Source: Erythrobacter mangrovi (lineage in GTDB: Bacteria > Pseudomonadota > Alphaproteobacteria > Sphingomonadales > Sphingomonadaceae). Taken from it: a stretch of DNA of 64,000 nucleotides. Below are positions 55,526 through 64,000 of the stretch, piece after piece. The translations under genes and the position numbers were made by a program. The notes under the pieces were generated by a model. It was not told the origin of the DNA. It made no database searches and saw only the letters and a program-made list of their open reading frames with translations. The stretch is from assembly GCF_013260645.1 (NCBI RefSeq), contig NZ_CP053921.1, positions 1,116,001 through 1,180,000 on the forward strand, in the 5' to 3' direction. The stretch's first letter is position 1. The number at the start of each line of letters is the position of its first letter.

Positions 55526-58453
55526 ATGTCAGAACAGCGCGACTACAGAGACACGGTCTTCCTGCCGAAGACCGATTTCCCCATGAAGGCCGGACTCCCG
55601 CAGAAGGAGCCGACGATTGCTGCGCGCTGGCAGGACGAGAAGCTCTATGAAGCGCTGCGAGCAGCGCGCAAGGGGCGCGAGAAGTTCATCTTCCACGATG
55701 GCCCGCCCTACGCCAATGGCGACATGCACATCGGCCATGCGCTCAACCACACGCTCAAGGACATGGTCTGTCGCACGCAGAACCTGCTGGGCAAGGATGC
55801 GCCCTACGTTCCGGGCTGGGACTGCCACGGCCTGCCGATCGAATGGAAGGTCGAAGAGCAATATCGCAAGGACAAGAAGGCCAAGCCGGTGCTGTCGGGC
55901 AACGGCCGCAACGAGGCTGAGGTCAAGGCCTTCCGCGATGAATGCCGCGCCTATGCCCAGCACTGGGTCGACGTCCAGCGTGAGCAGCTGAAGCGCCTCG
56001 GCGTAATGGCCGATTGGGACAATCCCTACCTCACCATGCAGAAGGAAAGCGAAGCGATCATCGTCGCCGAGCTGATGAAGCTGGCCGAGGCGGGCAATCT
56101 CTATCGCGGTTCGAAGCCGGTGATGTGGTCCCCGGTCGAGGAAACCGCGCTGGCCGAAGCCGAGGTCGAGTACGAGGACATCGTTTCGACTCAGATTGAC
56201 GTGGCGTTCGAGATCATTGACGGCCCGCTCCCCAACATCGCTGGAACTCACGCGGTCATCTGGACGACGACGCCGTGGACGATTCCGGTCAATCAAGCGA
56301 TCGCCTACGGGCCCGAGGTCGAATATGTCATCCTGCATGTTCACACTCAGCCTGAAAACGAAGTAGCGAAGACCGCCAAGGTTTCCGACGTCCTCATTGC
56401 AGAAGCACTCGTCGAGCAATTCTCGGTTCGCGTGGGCATTTCGCCAGCCCATTACGAGATCGTCTGGCGTGGCAAAGGCTCTGACCTCGCCGGCACCGTC
56501 GCCCGCCACCCGATGCACCATCTCGGCGGGTTCTATGCCAAGCCGCGTCCCTTCCTACCGGGTGATTTCGTCACCACCGACAGCGGCACCGGCCTCGTCC
56601 ACATGTCGCCTGACCATGGCGAGGACGATTTCGAGCTGTGCAAGGCGAACGGGATCGAGCCGCAATTCGCGGTGATGAACGACGGGCGCTATCGCGATGA
56701 CTGGCCCTGGTTGGGCGGGAGCGACGAGCGCCGCCGCAGCGTCATCAACAAGCCCTTCAATGCGCCCGAGGGACCGATCTGTTCGGACCTGCGCGAAGCC
56801 GGCGCTCTGCTCGCCGCGTCCGAGGATTACCAGCACTCATACCCGCATAGCTGGCGTTCGAAGGCCAAGGTCATCTTCCGCTGCACCCCGCAATGGTTCG
56901 TGCCGATGGACAAGCCGTTGGGCGTGGGTGATTTCGACGTCGCCCCGGGTAGTCCTTTCGGCGGGGCGATCGCACCCTTCGTCAGTCACGACCATTCGAC
57001 GCTGCGCGAACGCGCGATGCAGGCCATCGCCGATACGCGCTTCGTGCCCGAAAAGGGCCGGAACCGTCTTGGCAGCATGGTCGAAGGGCGGCCCGACTGG
57101 GTGCTCAGCCGCCAGCGCGCCTGGGGCGTGCCGATCACGCTCTTCGTGCGCTCCGACGGCAGCTATCTGCAGGACCCCGGCGTCAACGCGCGCGTGATCG
57201 CGGCGGTGCGCGACGAGGGCATGGACGCCTGGAACGACGGCAACAAGGCCGCCTTCCTCGGCCCGGATTACGACCCCAACGAATTCGAGATGGTCACCGA
57301 CATTCTCGACGTATGGTTCGATTCGGGCTGTACCCACGCCTTCGTGCTCGAAAGCGGACGCTGGGGCGATGTGCAATGGCCCGCCGACCTCTACCTCGAA
57401 GGCAGCGACCAGCATCGCGGCTGGTTCCAGTCCTCGCTGCTCGAAAGCTGCGCCACGCGCGGCCGCGCGCCCTACGACCAGATCCTCACCCATGGCTTCA
57501 CCATGGCGAGCGATGGGCGGAAGATGTCGAAGAGCCTCGGCAACACTGTAGACCCGATCAAGGTGATGGAAACCTATGGCGCGGACATCATCCGCCTGTG
57601 GGCGCTGAGCGTCGATTTCACCGAGGATCACCGCATCGGTGACGAGATCCTCAAGGGCGTCGCCGACCAGTACCGCAAGCTGCGCAACACCTTCCGTTAC
57701 CTGCTCGGTGCGCTCGACGGGTTCGACTATGAGAGCGAGCATGTCGGGTTTGCCGAAATGCCCGAGCTCGAGCGGTACATGCTCGACCGGCTGGTAGCGC
57801 TCGATGCGACGATCCGCCGCGCGATCGTCGACTACGACTTCAACGAATACACCCGCGCGCTGATCGACTTCTGCAACGAAGACCTCTCCGCCTTCTTCTT
57901 CGATATCCGCAAGGACCGGCTCTATTGCGACGATCCGGCGGGAACCGAACGGCGCGCCTATCGCACCGTGCTCGATATCCTGTTCCAGGCGCTGGTCCGC
58001 TATGCCGCGCCGGTGCTGGTGTTCACCGCCGAAGAGGTATGGGGGACGCGTTTTCCCGATCGCGGCAGCGTCCACCTGCTCGAAGTGCACGAGTTACCCG
58101 CCGAATGGAGCGACCCGGCCCTGGCCACCCGCTTCGCTGCCCTGCGCGCACTGCGTGAGGAAGTGACCGAAGCGATCGAGCCGCTGCGCCGCGACAAGAC
58201 CATCCGCTCCAGCCTCGAGGCCGAAGTGGCCGTGCCCGCCGCGCGCGTCCCCACGGGCTTCAGCGATGCCGATCTTGCCGAGCTGTTCATCACCGCGTCA
58301 GTGACGCGCGGCGATAGCGAGGGCGTGAGTGTGGGCCGGACATCCGAACACAAGTGCGGGCGCTGCTGGCGCCTGCTCCCCAGCGTGCCCGAAGACGGCG
58401 CGCTTTGCGACCGCTGCGAGCCGATGGTCGCGGGCATGGATGCGGCCGTATGA
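55526..58453 (+). CDS. ileS: Isoleucyl-tRNA synthetase
   Basis: 975-residue class I synthetase. HIGH motif in DGPPYANGDMHIGHALNHT, KMSKS in DGRKMSKSLGNTVDPIK, the central editing domain (about 200-420), and a C-terminal zinc knuckle with four cysteines in HKCGRCWRLLPSVPEDGALC and CDRCEP, as in bacterial (not eukaryote-like) IleS. ATG 55526. Overlaps lspA by 4 bases, a common ileS-lspA coupling. Confidence 0.97.
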   Translation: MSEQRDYRDTVFLPKTDFPMKAGLPQKEPTIAARWQDEKLYEALRAARKGREKFIFHDGPPYANGDMHIGHALNHTLKDMVCRTQNLLGKDAPYVPGWDCHGLPIEWKVEEQYRKDKKAKPVLSGNGRNEAEVKAFRDECRAYAQHWVDVQREQLKRLGVMADWDNPYLTMQKESEAIIVAELMKLAEAGNLYRGSKPVMWSPVEETALAEAEVEYEDIVSTQIDVAFEIIDGPLPNIAGTHAVIWTTTPWTIPVNQAIAYGPEVEYVILHVHTQPENEVAKTAKVSDVLIAEALVEQFSVRVGISPAHYEIVWRGKGSDLAGTVARHPMHHLGGFYAKPRPFLPGDFVTTDSGTGLVHMSPDHGEDDFELCKANGIEPQFAVMNDGRYRDDWPWLGGSDERRRSVINKPFNAPEGPICSDLREAGALLAASEDYQHSYPHSWRSKAKVIFRCTPQWFVPMDKPLGVGDFDVAPGSPFGGAIAPFVSHDHSTLRERAMQAIADTRFVPEKGRNRLGSMVEGRPDWVLSRQRAWGVPITLFVRSDGSYLQDPGVNARVIAAVRDEGMDAWNDGNKAAFLGPDYDPNEFEMVTDILDVWFDSGCTHAFVLESGRWGDVQWPADLYLEGSDQHRGWFQSSLLESCATRGRAPYDQILTHGFTMASDGRKMSKSLGNTVDPIKVMETYGADIIRLWALSVDFTEDHRIGDEILKGVADQYRKLRNTFRYLLGALDGFDYESEHVGFAEMPELERYMLDRLVALDATIRRAIVDYDFNEYTRALIDFCNEDLSAFFFDIRKDRLYCDDPAGTERRAYRTVLDILFQALVRYAAPVLVFTAEEVWGTRFPDRGSVHLLEVHELPAEWSDPALATRFAALRALREEVTEAIEPLRRDKTIRSSLEAEVAVPAARVPTGFSDADLAELFITASVTRGDSEGVSVGRTSEHKCGRCWRLLPSVPEDGALCDRCEPMVAGMDAAV

Positions 58454-58986
58454 CCGCAGTGCTGCGCTATCGCCTGATCGGCTGTGCCTTGGCGCTGCTG
58501 GTCCTGGCCATCGACCAGTGGACCAAGTGGTACGTCACCGGGCCGTTGAGCATCGATGAAGTAGGCGATTCGATGCAGATCGTCTCGATCTTCGATCTGC
58601 GCTTCACCCGCAATTTCGGTGTCTCGCTCGGCATGTTCGAAGCGACCAGCCCGGAAATGCGCTGGGGCCTGGTGCTCGTCACCGGACTGATCGCGCTCAC
58701 TGTGACCATCTGGATGCTGCGCGAGAAATTGCTGGGCGATATCCTTGCGCTGGCGCTGATCCTTGGTGGGGCGCTGGGCAATATCCGGGACCGTTACGAG
58801 TTCGGCTATGTCGTCGATTTCGCCGATCTGCACTTCGGTACCTGGCGCCCGTTCCTGATCTTCAACGTTGCCGATGCGGCTATCACCATCGGCGTTCTCA
58901 TCGTTCTTGCGCGGGCACTCTTCATGCGCGACAAGGACAGCGATACCGAGACCCCAGAGGCGCCTGGCGCCGCGGAGACCATCTGA
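58450..58986 (+). CDS. lspA: Lipoprotein signal peptidase
   Basis: 178-residue integral-membrane aspartyl peptidase that removes prolipoprotein signal peptides. Four membrane helices; catalytic aspartates in YVVDFADLHFG and FLIFNVADAAITIG, with LGGALGNIRDRYEFG before them. ATG 58450 overlaps ileS (ATGA). The next gene encodes a lipoprotein, a probable substrate. Confidence 0.95.
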   Translation: MTAVLRYRLIGCALALLVLAIDQWTKWYVTGPLSIDEVGDSMQIVSIFDLRFTRNFGVSLGMFEATSPEMRWGLVLVTGLIALTVTIWMLREKLLGDILALALILGGALGNIRDRYEFGYVVDFADLHFGTWRPFLIFNVADAAITIGVLIVLARALFMRDKDSDTETPEAPGAAETI

Positions 58987-59396
58987 TGAACAAGCTTGCC
59001 CGTTTCGCCCTCGCTGCCGGCCTCGCCGCCATGACCGCGGCCTGCGGTGGCGGCGGCATCTTCAATCGCGACCGGCCCGACGAGATGGCGGTGCAGCGGC
59101 AGGCCCCGCTGGTGGTCCCGCCCGATTTCAACCTGACCCCGCCCGCCCCTGGCGCGCCGCGCCCGGGTGAAGGCACCGCGGCCGAGCAGGCGCTCGACGC
59201 GCTGTTCGGCGGGCCGGCTCCGCGTTCGCGGGTCGAAACCAGCGTGCTCGACCGCGCCGGTGCGGCGGATCCCGGCATCCGCTCCAACGTCGGCGATCCC
59301 GGCACTGCGACCGTTGCCAAGGGTTCGGTCACTCGCGACATCATCGCAGCCCCTGAGGGCGACGGTGCCAGCGCGCAGGCCGTGATTCCGGGTTAA
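58986..59396 (+). CDS. DUF3035 lipoprotein (BamF-like)
   Basis: 136 residues. Signal peptide with lipobox GLAAMTAAC (Cys at about 19), then a Pro-rich, low-complexity domain with the DUF3035 pattern RDRPDEMAVQRQAPLVVPPD. In Caulobacter and relatives this family is the BamF component of the outer-membrane assembly machine. Start codon shares bases with the lspA stop (TGATG). Convergent with the SDR gene: both stops lie in the shared TTAA at 59393-59396. Confidence 0.85.
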   Translation: MNKLARFALAAGLAAMTAACGGGGIFNRDRPDEMAVQRQAPLVVPPDFNLTPPAPGAPRPGEGTAAEQALDALFGGPAPRSRVETSVLDRAGAADPGIRSNVGDPGTATVAKGSVTRDIIAAPEGDGASAQAVIPG

Positions 59397-60289
59397 GTCG
59401 TCCGCTCCGCCTTGTCGGCGGCGTTGGTGTTCTTGATCATCGCCCGCATCTGCTCCCACTCGGCATCGCCGAGGCCGTGGAGTGCACCCCAGAAGGTCCC
59501 GCCGGTCGCCTGATAGCCGGCACCATCAATCGCGATGGTCTGGCCGTTCACCCATTCGGCACCCGGCCCCATCAGGAATACGGCAAGGTTGGCGAGTTCG
59601 TGCATCTCGCCATGGCGGCCCATCGGATTCATGTCGTGCCGTGAATTGTCGCCATGCCCGCCGGGCGCAAGCCGCGCGCTCATGCCCTTGGTCGGGAATA
59701 GGCCGGGTGCAATGGCATTGAAGCGCAGGCCATAGCGTCCCCATTCGACCGCCAGGCTCTGGGTCATGATGTTGATCCCCGCCTTGCTCATCGCGCTCGG
59801 CACCACGAAGGCGCCACCATTCCACACCCAGGTGGTCAGGATGGCGAGGAAGCTCGCCTTGCGTCCCTCGGCGATCAATCGGGTGCCGATCTCATGCGTG
59901 ACATAGAAGGTCCCGCGAAAGACGATGTCGCTGATGGCGTTGAAACCGTTGATCGACAGGTCTTCGGTGCGGCTGATGAAATTGCCCGCGGCATTATTGA
60001 CCACGCCGGTCAGCGGGCCATGCGTCCAGATCGCGTCGACCATTGCCTTGATCGCTTCAGGCGAACGGATGTCGCAGGCATGGCCCACAACCTTGCCGCC
60101 AAGTGCCGCCATCAGCTCTTCGGCGGTCTCGTCGAGCTTGCCTTGCCGCCGGCCGCAGATGTGAACCTCGGCGCCCAGCTTCAGGAAAGCTTCGCTCATC
60201 TCACGCCCCAGGCCGGTGCCACCGCCAGTGACCAGGATCCGCTCGCCTTCCATCAGCCCTTCGCGAAACATCAGCTTCGAAATGTCCAT
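59393..60289 (-). CDS. SDR oxidoreductase, 2,4-dienoyl-CoA reductase-like
   Basis: 298-residue short-chain dehydrogenase. NADP site ILVTGGGTGLGREMSEAFLK, VVNNAAGNFISRTEDLS, and VPSAMSKAGINIMTQSLAVE, where the usual catalytic tyrosine is missing four residues before the lysine. That is the pattern of 2,4-dienoyl-CoA reductases (DECR-like), so it may help beta-oxidation of unsaturated fatty acids. ATG 60289 follows a GGGAGAGGG. Stands alone on its strand. Confidence 0.88.
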   Translation of the reverse strand: MDISKLMFREGLMEGERILVTGGGTGLGREMSEAFLKLGAEVHICGRRQGKLDETAEELMAALGGKVVGHACDIRSPEAIKAMVDAIWTHGPLTGVVNNAAGNFISRTEDLSINGFNAISDIVFRGTFYVTHEIGTRLIAEGRKASFLAILTTWVWNGGAFVVPSAMSKAGINIMTQSLAVEWGRYGLRFNAIAPGLFPTKGMSARLAPGGHGDNSRHDMNPMGRHGEMHELANLAVFLMGPGAEWVNGQTIAIDGAGYQATGGTFWGALHGLGDAEWEQMRAMIKNTNAADKAERTT

Positions 60290-60377
60290 GGCCCTCTCCC
60301 TCTCTCTCGATGGCATAGCGCAGGCGGGTGTCGAAACCAGATTGAATCGTGCCAGTGTATTGCCTAGCTAGAACGGC

Positions 60378-60842
60378 ATGGATCCAGAAGACCTGACCCC
60401 GCTCGACCCGGCCTACGCCAGCATGCTGCGGGTCAAGTTCGGAATTGTCGCCGCCGTGCTGCTCGCCGGGGCGTCTGTCGCGGAGATCGCGATACCGGGG
60501 TATACCGGCGCGGTATGGCTGCCTGTGGGACTGTTCGCCCTGTGGCTGCTCATCCGCATGCCGATGCGGCGCTACGCTGCGCGCGGCTATTCGCTCGAGG
60601 GCGAACGGCTGCGTGTGGTGCGCGGCATCCTGTTCCGCTCGGATTCGGTCGTGCCCTTCGGTCGGGTCCAGCATATCGACGTCGATCAGGGGCCGCTCGA
60701 GCGTGCCTTCGGCCTGGCGACGTTGACGGTGCACACCGCCGGCACGCACAATGCCTCGGTTTCACTGCCGGGTCTCGCGCAGGCGGATGCCGGGGCGATC
60801 CGCGAGGATATCCGCGCCGCAATCCGTCGCGACACGCAATGA
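60378..60842 (+). CDS. PH-domain membrane protein (YdbS-like)
   Basis: 154 residues: two membrane helices (about 20-60) and a bacterial PH (DUF304) domain with LEGERLRVVRGILFRSDSVV and FGRVQHIDVDQGPLERAFGL. In Bacillus the YdbS/YdbT pair protects against amylocyclicin-type peptides, and homologues occur as pairs in many bacteria. Overlaps the next PH-domain gene by 4 bases, reproducing the pair. Confidence 0.88.
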   Translation: MDPEDLTPLDPAYASMLRVKFGIVAAVLLAGASVAEIAIPGYTGAVWLPVGLFALWLLIRMPMRRYAARGYSLEGERLRVVRGILFRSDSVVPFGRVQHIDVDQGPLERAFGLATLTVHTAGTHNASVSLPGLAQADAGAIREDIRAAIRRDTQ

Positions 60843-62356
60843 CCGAAACCTCGCTCCATATGCCGCAGCGGACCGATCCGCGCACCTTTGCGGTCAAGGC
60901 GATGGCGATGATGGGGCAACTTGTCGTGCCGCTGGTGATCGCTGGCGCGACGATTTTCGACAAGGCGGGTGACCGCGGCAAGCTAGTCTATGCTTTGCCC
61001 TTCGTGCTGATGGTAATCGCGATCAACTTCGCGCTGGCCTATATGCGCTGGCTTCGGCTGACCTATGAAGTGCGTGATAGCGACATCAAGGTCGAGAGCG
61101 GCCTGCTATCGCGGTCCGCGCGTTCGGTGCCCTATGAACGGATCCAGGACGTCAGCCTCGAGCAGAAGTTCCTCCCACGCCTCTTCGGCCTGACCGAGGT
61201 CAAGTTCGAGACCGGTGCGGGTGGCGGTGAGGACCTCAAGCTCTCCTTCCTTTCCGAAGAAGAGGGGGAACGGCTCCGCCAGCTCGTTCGCGCCCGCCGT
61301 GATGGGGCGGAAGTGGTGCTTCCGGAGCACGGCGAAATCGAGGAAGCGCCCGATAGCTTGCTGTTTGCCATGGGCCCGCAGCGCGTGCTGGTTTTCGGGC
61401 TGTTCGAGTTCTCGCTGGCGGTCGTCGCCGCCGTCGCCGGTGCCGCGCAGCAGTTCGACTACCTGTTGCCCTTCGAATGGTGGGATGTGCGCAAATGGTA
61501 CACGGCGCTCTCGGGGCCGGGGCACTGGCTGTTCGAACTCGGCGTCCTTGCGCAGGGCATTGCGATCCTGCTTGCGCTCGGCTCCCTGTTGCTGGTGGGA
61601 ACGGTTACCGGACTTGCCCGCACGGCCTTGCGCGAATGGGGTTTTCGTCTCGAGCGCGGGGAGAAGGGCCTGCGCCGCCGCCGCGGATTGATGACCCGCA
61701 CGGACGTGGTCATGCCGCTTCATCGCGTGCAGGCTCTGCGGCTGGGCACCGGCATATTGCGGCGACGGTTTGGCTGGCATTCGCTCAAGGTCGTCAGCCT
61801 GGCCAGCGATAGCGGTTCGACCAATCACGATGCGGTACCCTTCGGCCGGTTGGAAGAGATCGCCCCGGTGGTCGCCGAAACCGGCTTTACGCTGCCGTCC
61901 GCCGAGGTCGAATGGCATCCGTCCGCTCAAGCCTATCGTTTCGATCGCGCGATGCTCGGAGCCGCGGCGCTGGGTCTCGTCGCCATCGGGAATCTGGTAT
62001 TCGGTCATTGGCCGATCGCACTCGGCGCCGCTCTGATCGGCTTCGTCTGGATCCCGCTGCACGAGTATCTGCGCTGGCGCTTCGATCGCTACGCGATTGA
62101 TGCAAAACAGCTCTATTCGCGGCATGGCTGGCTCGCACCCAGCCTTTCCATCGCATCGCGGGTCAAGCTCCAGTCAGTCGAGATCGTCCGTGGTCCGCTG
62201 GCTAGACTACGCGGCTATGCCGACCTTCACTTCGGGCTGGCCGGCGGCAGGTTGCGGATGCGCGGAGTCCCACTGGAACAGGCACGGCGTATTCGTGCAG
62301 GAGTGCTCGATTCGATCGCCGGGACCGACTTTTCCGAACTCTCCGTCCCGGCATGA
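60839..62356 (+). CDS. Multi-PH-domain membrane protein (YdbT-like)
   Basis: 505 residues with three PH (DUF304) units, each after hydrophobic helices: VESGLLSRSARSVPYERIQD, RRRRGLMTRTDVVMPLHRVQ, and SRHGWLAPSLSIASRVKLQS. About six membrane segments. Partner of the YdbS-like protein. No neighbouring bacteriocin gene was seen, so a specific target is not suggested. Confidence 0.88.
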   Translation: MTETSLHMPQRTDPRTFAVKAMAMMGQLVVPLVIAGATIFDKAGDRGKLVYALPFVLMVIAINFALAYMRWLRLTYEVRDSDIKVESGLLSRSARSVPYERIQDVSLEQKFLPRLFGLTEVKFETGAGGGEDLKLSFLSEEEGERLRQLVRARRDGAEVVLPEHGEIEEAPDSLLFAMGPQRVLVFGLFEFSLAVVAAVAGAAQQFDYLLPFEWWDVRKWYTALSGPGHWLFELGVLAQGIAILLALGSLLLVGTVTGLARTALREWGFRLERGEKGLRRRRGLMTRTDVVMPLHRVQALRLGTGILRRRFGWHSLKVVSLASDSGSTNHDAVPFGRLEEIAPVVAETGFTLPSAEVEWHPSAQAYRFDRAMLGAAALGLVAIGNLVFGHWPIALGAALIGFVWIPLHEYLRWRFDRYAIDAKQLYSRHGWLAPSLSIASRVKLQSVEIVRGPLARLRGYADLHFGLAGGRLRMRGVPLEQARRIRAGVLDSIAGTDFSELSVPA

Positions 62357-62360
62357 ACGA

Positions 62361-62660
62361 TTAGGCGCGCAGGTCTGCCCATTCAGGGTGGCGTTTGAAC
62401 GCCGCGACGACATAGGAACACTCAGGCAGAATGCGAAAGCCCTGCTCGCGCGCATCAGCAACCAGTGCATCGACCAGCTTGCCTGCGAGGCCCTGGCCGC
62501 GCAATTCGTCGGGCACGAATGTGTGCGTGGCGTGCCGCACGCCTTCGCCTTCGGTCCAAGTCAGTGTGGCATGACGCGTCATGCCCGGGACGCGGATGAC
62601 ATAGGTCCCGCGCGCTCCGTGTTCGCGGCGCTCCACGCTGATGGCCTTGCTGTCGCTCAT
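62361..62660 (-). CDS. Small GNAT-like acetyltransferase (YidJ/COG2388 type)
   Basis: 99-residue minimal GNAT fold: RHATLTWTEGEGVRHATHTF, then acetyl-CoA motif VPDELRGQGLAGKLVDALVA and C-terminal ILPECSYVVAAFKRHPEWAD, a signature of the COG2388 (N-acetyltransferase, GCN5-like small) group. AAAGGA precedes ATG 62660. Substrate unknown. Confidence 0.88.
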   Translation of the reverse strand: MSDSKAISVERREHGARGTYVIRVPGMTRHATLTWTEGEGVRHATHTFVPDELRGQGLAGKLVDALVADAREQGFRILPECSYVVAAFKRHPEWADLRA

Positions 62661-62698
62661 GCAGAATTCCTTTCTGTGCAACCAATGCACCGGCGGTT

Positions 62699-63706
62699 AT
62701 GCGCGTTCCGATGCAGTTCCTGTCCGACAATGCCGCCAGCGTCCATCCCGCAGTGTGGGATGCACTGCGTGCCGCCGACACTCCCGACGCGCCCTATGAC
62801 GGCGATGCGATCAGCGCCGGCCTCGACGACAAGGTATCGGCGCTGTTCGGACGCGAATGCGCAGTGCTGTGGGTGGCGACCGGGACGGCGGCGAATTGCC
62901 TTGCGCTTGCCACCATGGTCCAGCCACACGGCGGCGTGGTTTGCCATGAGGAAGCGCACATCGAGGTGGATGAGGGTGGCGCGCCCGGCTTCTACCTCCA
63001 TGGGGCCAAGCTGCTGCTAGCGCATGGCGATGGGGCGAAGCTGGCCCCCGATGCCATTCGCGCCGTGATCGATCCGATTCGTGATGACGTCCACCAGGTC
63101 CAGCCGCATGCGATCTCGATTACGCAGGCGAGCGAGTACGGTCGCAGCTATCGCCCCGAAGAGGTTGCTGCGATTGCCACGCTGGCCAAGCACCGTGGGC
63201 TGGGCCTGCATATGGACGGCGCACGTTTTGCCAACGCAGTGGCCTTTCTCGACTGCTCGCCAAGTGAAGCCGCGGGGCCGGTCGATGCGCTGAGTTTCGG
63301 CTTCGTCAAGAACGGCGGGATGAGCGCCGAGGCGATCGTGTTCTTCGATCCCGCACTGGCCGATGTCGCGCGCTACCGCCGCAAGCGTGCAGGACACCTG
63401 CAGTCCAAGGGGCGCTACCTCGCGGCCCAGATTCACGCCATGCTCGACGGTGATGTGTGGCTGGCCAATGCGCGCAATGCCAATGCGGCGGCAGCGGAGA
63501 TCGCGAGTGCCTGCGGCGAGCGCCTGATGCACGCGGTCGAGGCGAACGAACTGTTCGTGCACTGCACTGCGGCCGAACGTGAAGCACTGCGCGCCCAGGG
63601 TTTCGGCTTCTATGACTGGGGTGCGGACGCCGCGCGTTTCGTGACCGCATGGAACACGCGCGAAGAGCATGCGCGCGCACTGGCGCAGGCGATTGCAGGC
63701 CTATGA
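62699..63706 (+). CDS. Threonine aldolase-like beta-eliminating lyase
   Basis: 335-residue PLP fold-type I enzyme of the L-threonine aldolase group. FLSDNAASVHPAVWDALRAA, WVATGTAANCLALATMV, HEEAHIEVDEGGAP, GLHMDGARFANAVAFLDC (metal/PLP Asp and Arg), and the PLP lysine in SFGFVKNGGMSAEAIVFF, where the usual S-K-G is V-K-N. Probably cleaves threonine or allo-threonine to glycine and acetaldehyde. Ends with a 4-base overlap with the EamA gene. ATG 62699 or 62711. Confidence 0.9.
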   Translation: MRVPMQFLSDNAASVHPAVWDALRAADTPDAPYDGDAISAGLDDKVSALFGRECAVLWVATGTAANCLALATMVQPHGGVVCHEEAHIEVDEGGAPGFYLHGAKLLLAHGDGAKLAPDAIRAVIDPIRDDVHQVQPHAISITQASEYGRSYRPEEVAAIATLAKHRGLGLHMDGARFANAVAFLDCSPSEAAGPVDALSFGFVKNGGMSAEAIVFFDPALADVARYRRKRAGHLQSKGRYLAAQIHAMLDGDVWLANARNANAAAAEIASACGERLMHAVEANELFVHCTAAEREALRAQGFGFYDWGADAARFVTAWNTREEHARALAQAIAGL

Positions 63707-64000
63707 GCATGCATCCCGAGGAGCATAGCCTCCTCGCCCCCCGCAACCTGGCAGCATTCCTGCTTGTCAGTCTGATCTGGGGCGGCACCTGGCTGGTGAT
63801 TCGCGACCAGATATCATCGGTCCCGGCCGGCTGGTCGATCGCCTATCGCTTCATGGTCGCGTCGCTGGGCATGTTCGCGCTAGCGCGCCTGCGTGGCGAA
63901 CCATTCCGGCTCGCGCCCGGCGGCTGGCCCTTTGTCCTCGCGCTCGGGATCTTCCAGTTCTCGCTCAATTTCACCTTCGTCTATCACGCCGAAGGCTACG
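63703..64000 (+). CDS. EamA/DMT-family transporter (5' part)
   Basis: The first 99 residues are present; the gene runs off the window. Frame begins MSMHPEEHSLLAPRNLAAFL, with LIWGGTWLVIRDQISSVPAG (EamA signature) and three hydrophobic helices. A drug/metabolite transporter, perhaps an amino-acid or metabolite exporter. ATG 63703 overlaps the threonine-aldolase-like stop. Confidence 0.85.
   Translation, partial: MSMHPEEHSLLAPRNLAAFLLVSLIWGGTWLVIRDQISSVPAGWSIAYRFMVASLGMFALARLRGEPFRLAPGGWPFVLALGIFQFSLNFTFVYHAEGY

Overview
The window is ordinary, gene-dense chromosome of an alphaproteobacterium. It is GC-rich, about 90 percent or more coding, and many genes start with GTG or TTG. The best guess is Sphingomonadales, family Erythrobacteraceae. 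Supporting markers are TrcR (DUF1013), SciP (DUF1153), a DUF3035 lipoprotein next to lspA, DUF1192, a bactofilin/M23 pair, the order nadD-rsfS-rlmH-envC-like-ctpA, and an EcfG-type stress promoter. The family assignment comes from remembered gene content, not from a search. I see no prophage, insertion sequence, CRISPR array or rRNA operon. The one RNA gene found is tRNA-Thr(GGT) with an encoded CCA end.

Layout. 0-3 kb: hemB, two tandem GNAT acetyltransferases, a gamma-carbonic-anhydrase-like protein and a DUF167 protein, all overlapping. 3-7.5 kb (minus): DUF1993, a glycosyltransferase, clpA, DUF1192. 7.6-14 kb: quinone oxidoreductase and GST, an LpxH-like phosphoesterase with a glycosyltransferase, the cell-cycle regulator TrcR, an acyl-CoA ligase. 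14-15.6 kb (minus): catalytic M23 endopeptidase followed by bactofilin. 15.8-21.2 kb: nadD, rsfS, rlmH, degenerate EnvC-like activator, ctpA, dsbB-like, coq7. 21-31.9 kb: a secreted protein, wecB, the dnaJ-like/yihY/fabI operon (minus), pdxH-CDF-phzF, a serine hydrolase, and gmd-fcl for GDP-fucose (minus). 32-34.3 kb: mnmA, a small gene fused by overlap to sciP, and glsB under an EcfG-like promoter. 34.4-40.4 kb: an RND pump (adaptor and an unusually built permease) with a DUF445 protein.

40.4-46.9 kb: a two-gene cassette of unknown function (a PLP enzyme plus a helix-rich ExxH protein), etfBA behind a strong palindromic operator, a DUF4274 gene, sucC without an adjacent sucD, and an inositol-phosphatase-family gene. 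47-49.6 kb: OmpA-like lipoprotein, CorC/CNNM-type protein, tRNA-Thr and a 47-residue protein. 49.6-59.4 kb: a tight operon-like run of gpmA, purE, purK, folA, M19 dipeptidase, ribF, GDPD-like, ileS, lspA and a DUF3035 lipoprotein. 59.4-64 kb: an SDR, two PH-domain membrane proteins, a small GNAT, a threonine-aldolase-like enzyme and the start of an EamA transporter.

Most genes are housekeeping: tetrapyrrole, NAD, purine, folate, flavin, fatty-acid and envelope functions. The least explained parts are the 40.4-42.4 kb cassette, the DUF4274 gene at 44.3 kb, the extra membrane segments of the RND permease, the small gene in front of sciP, and several intergenic palindromes and hairpins.
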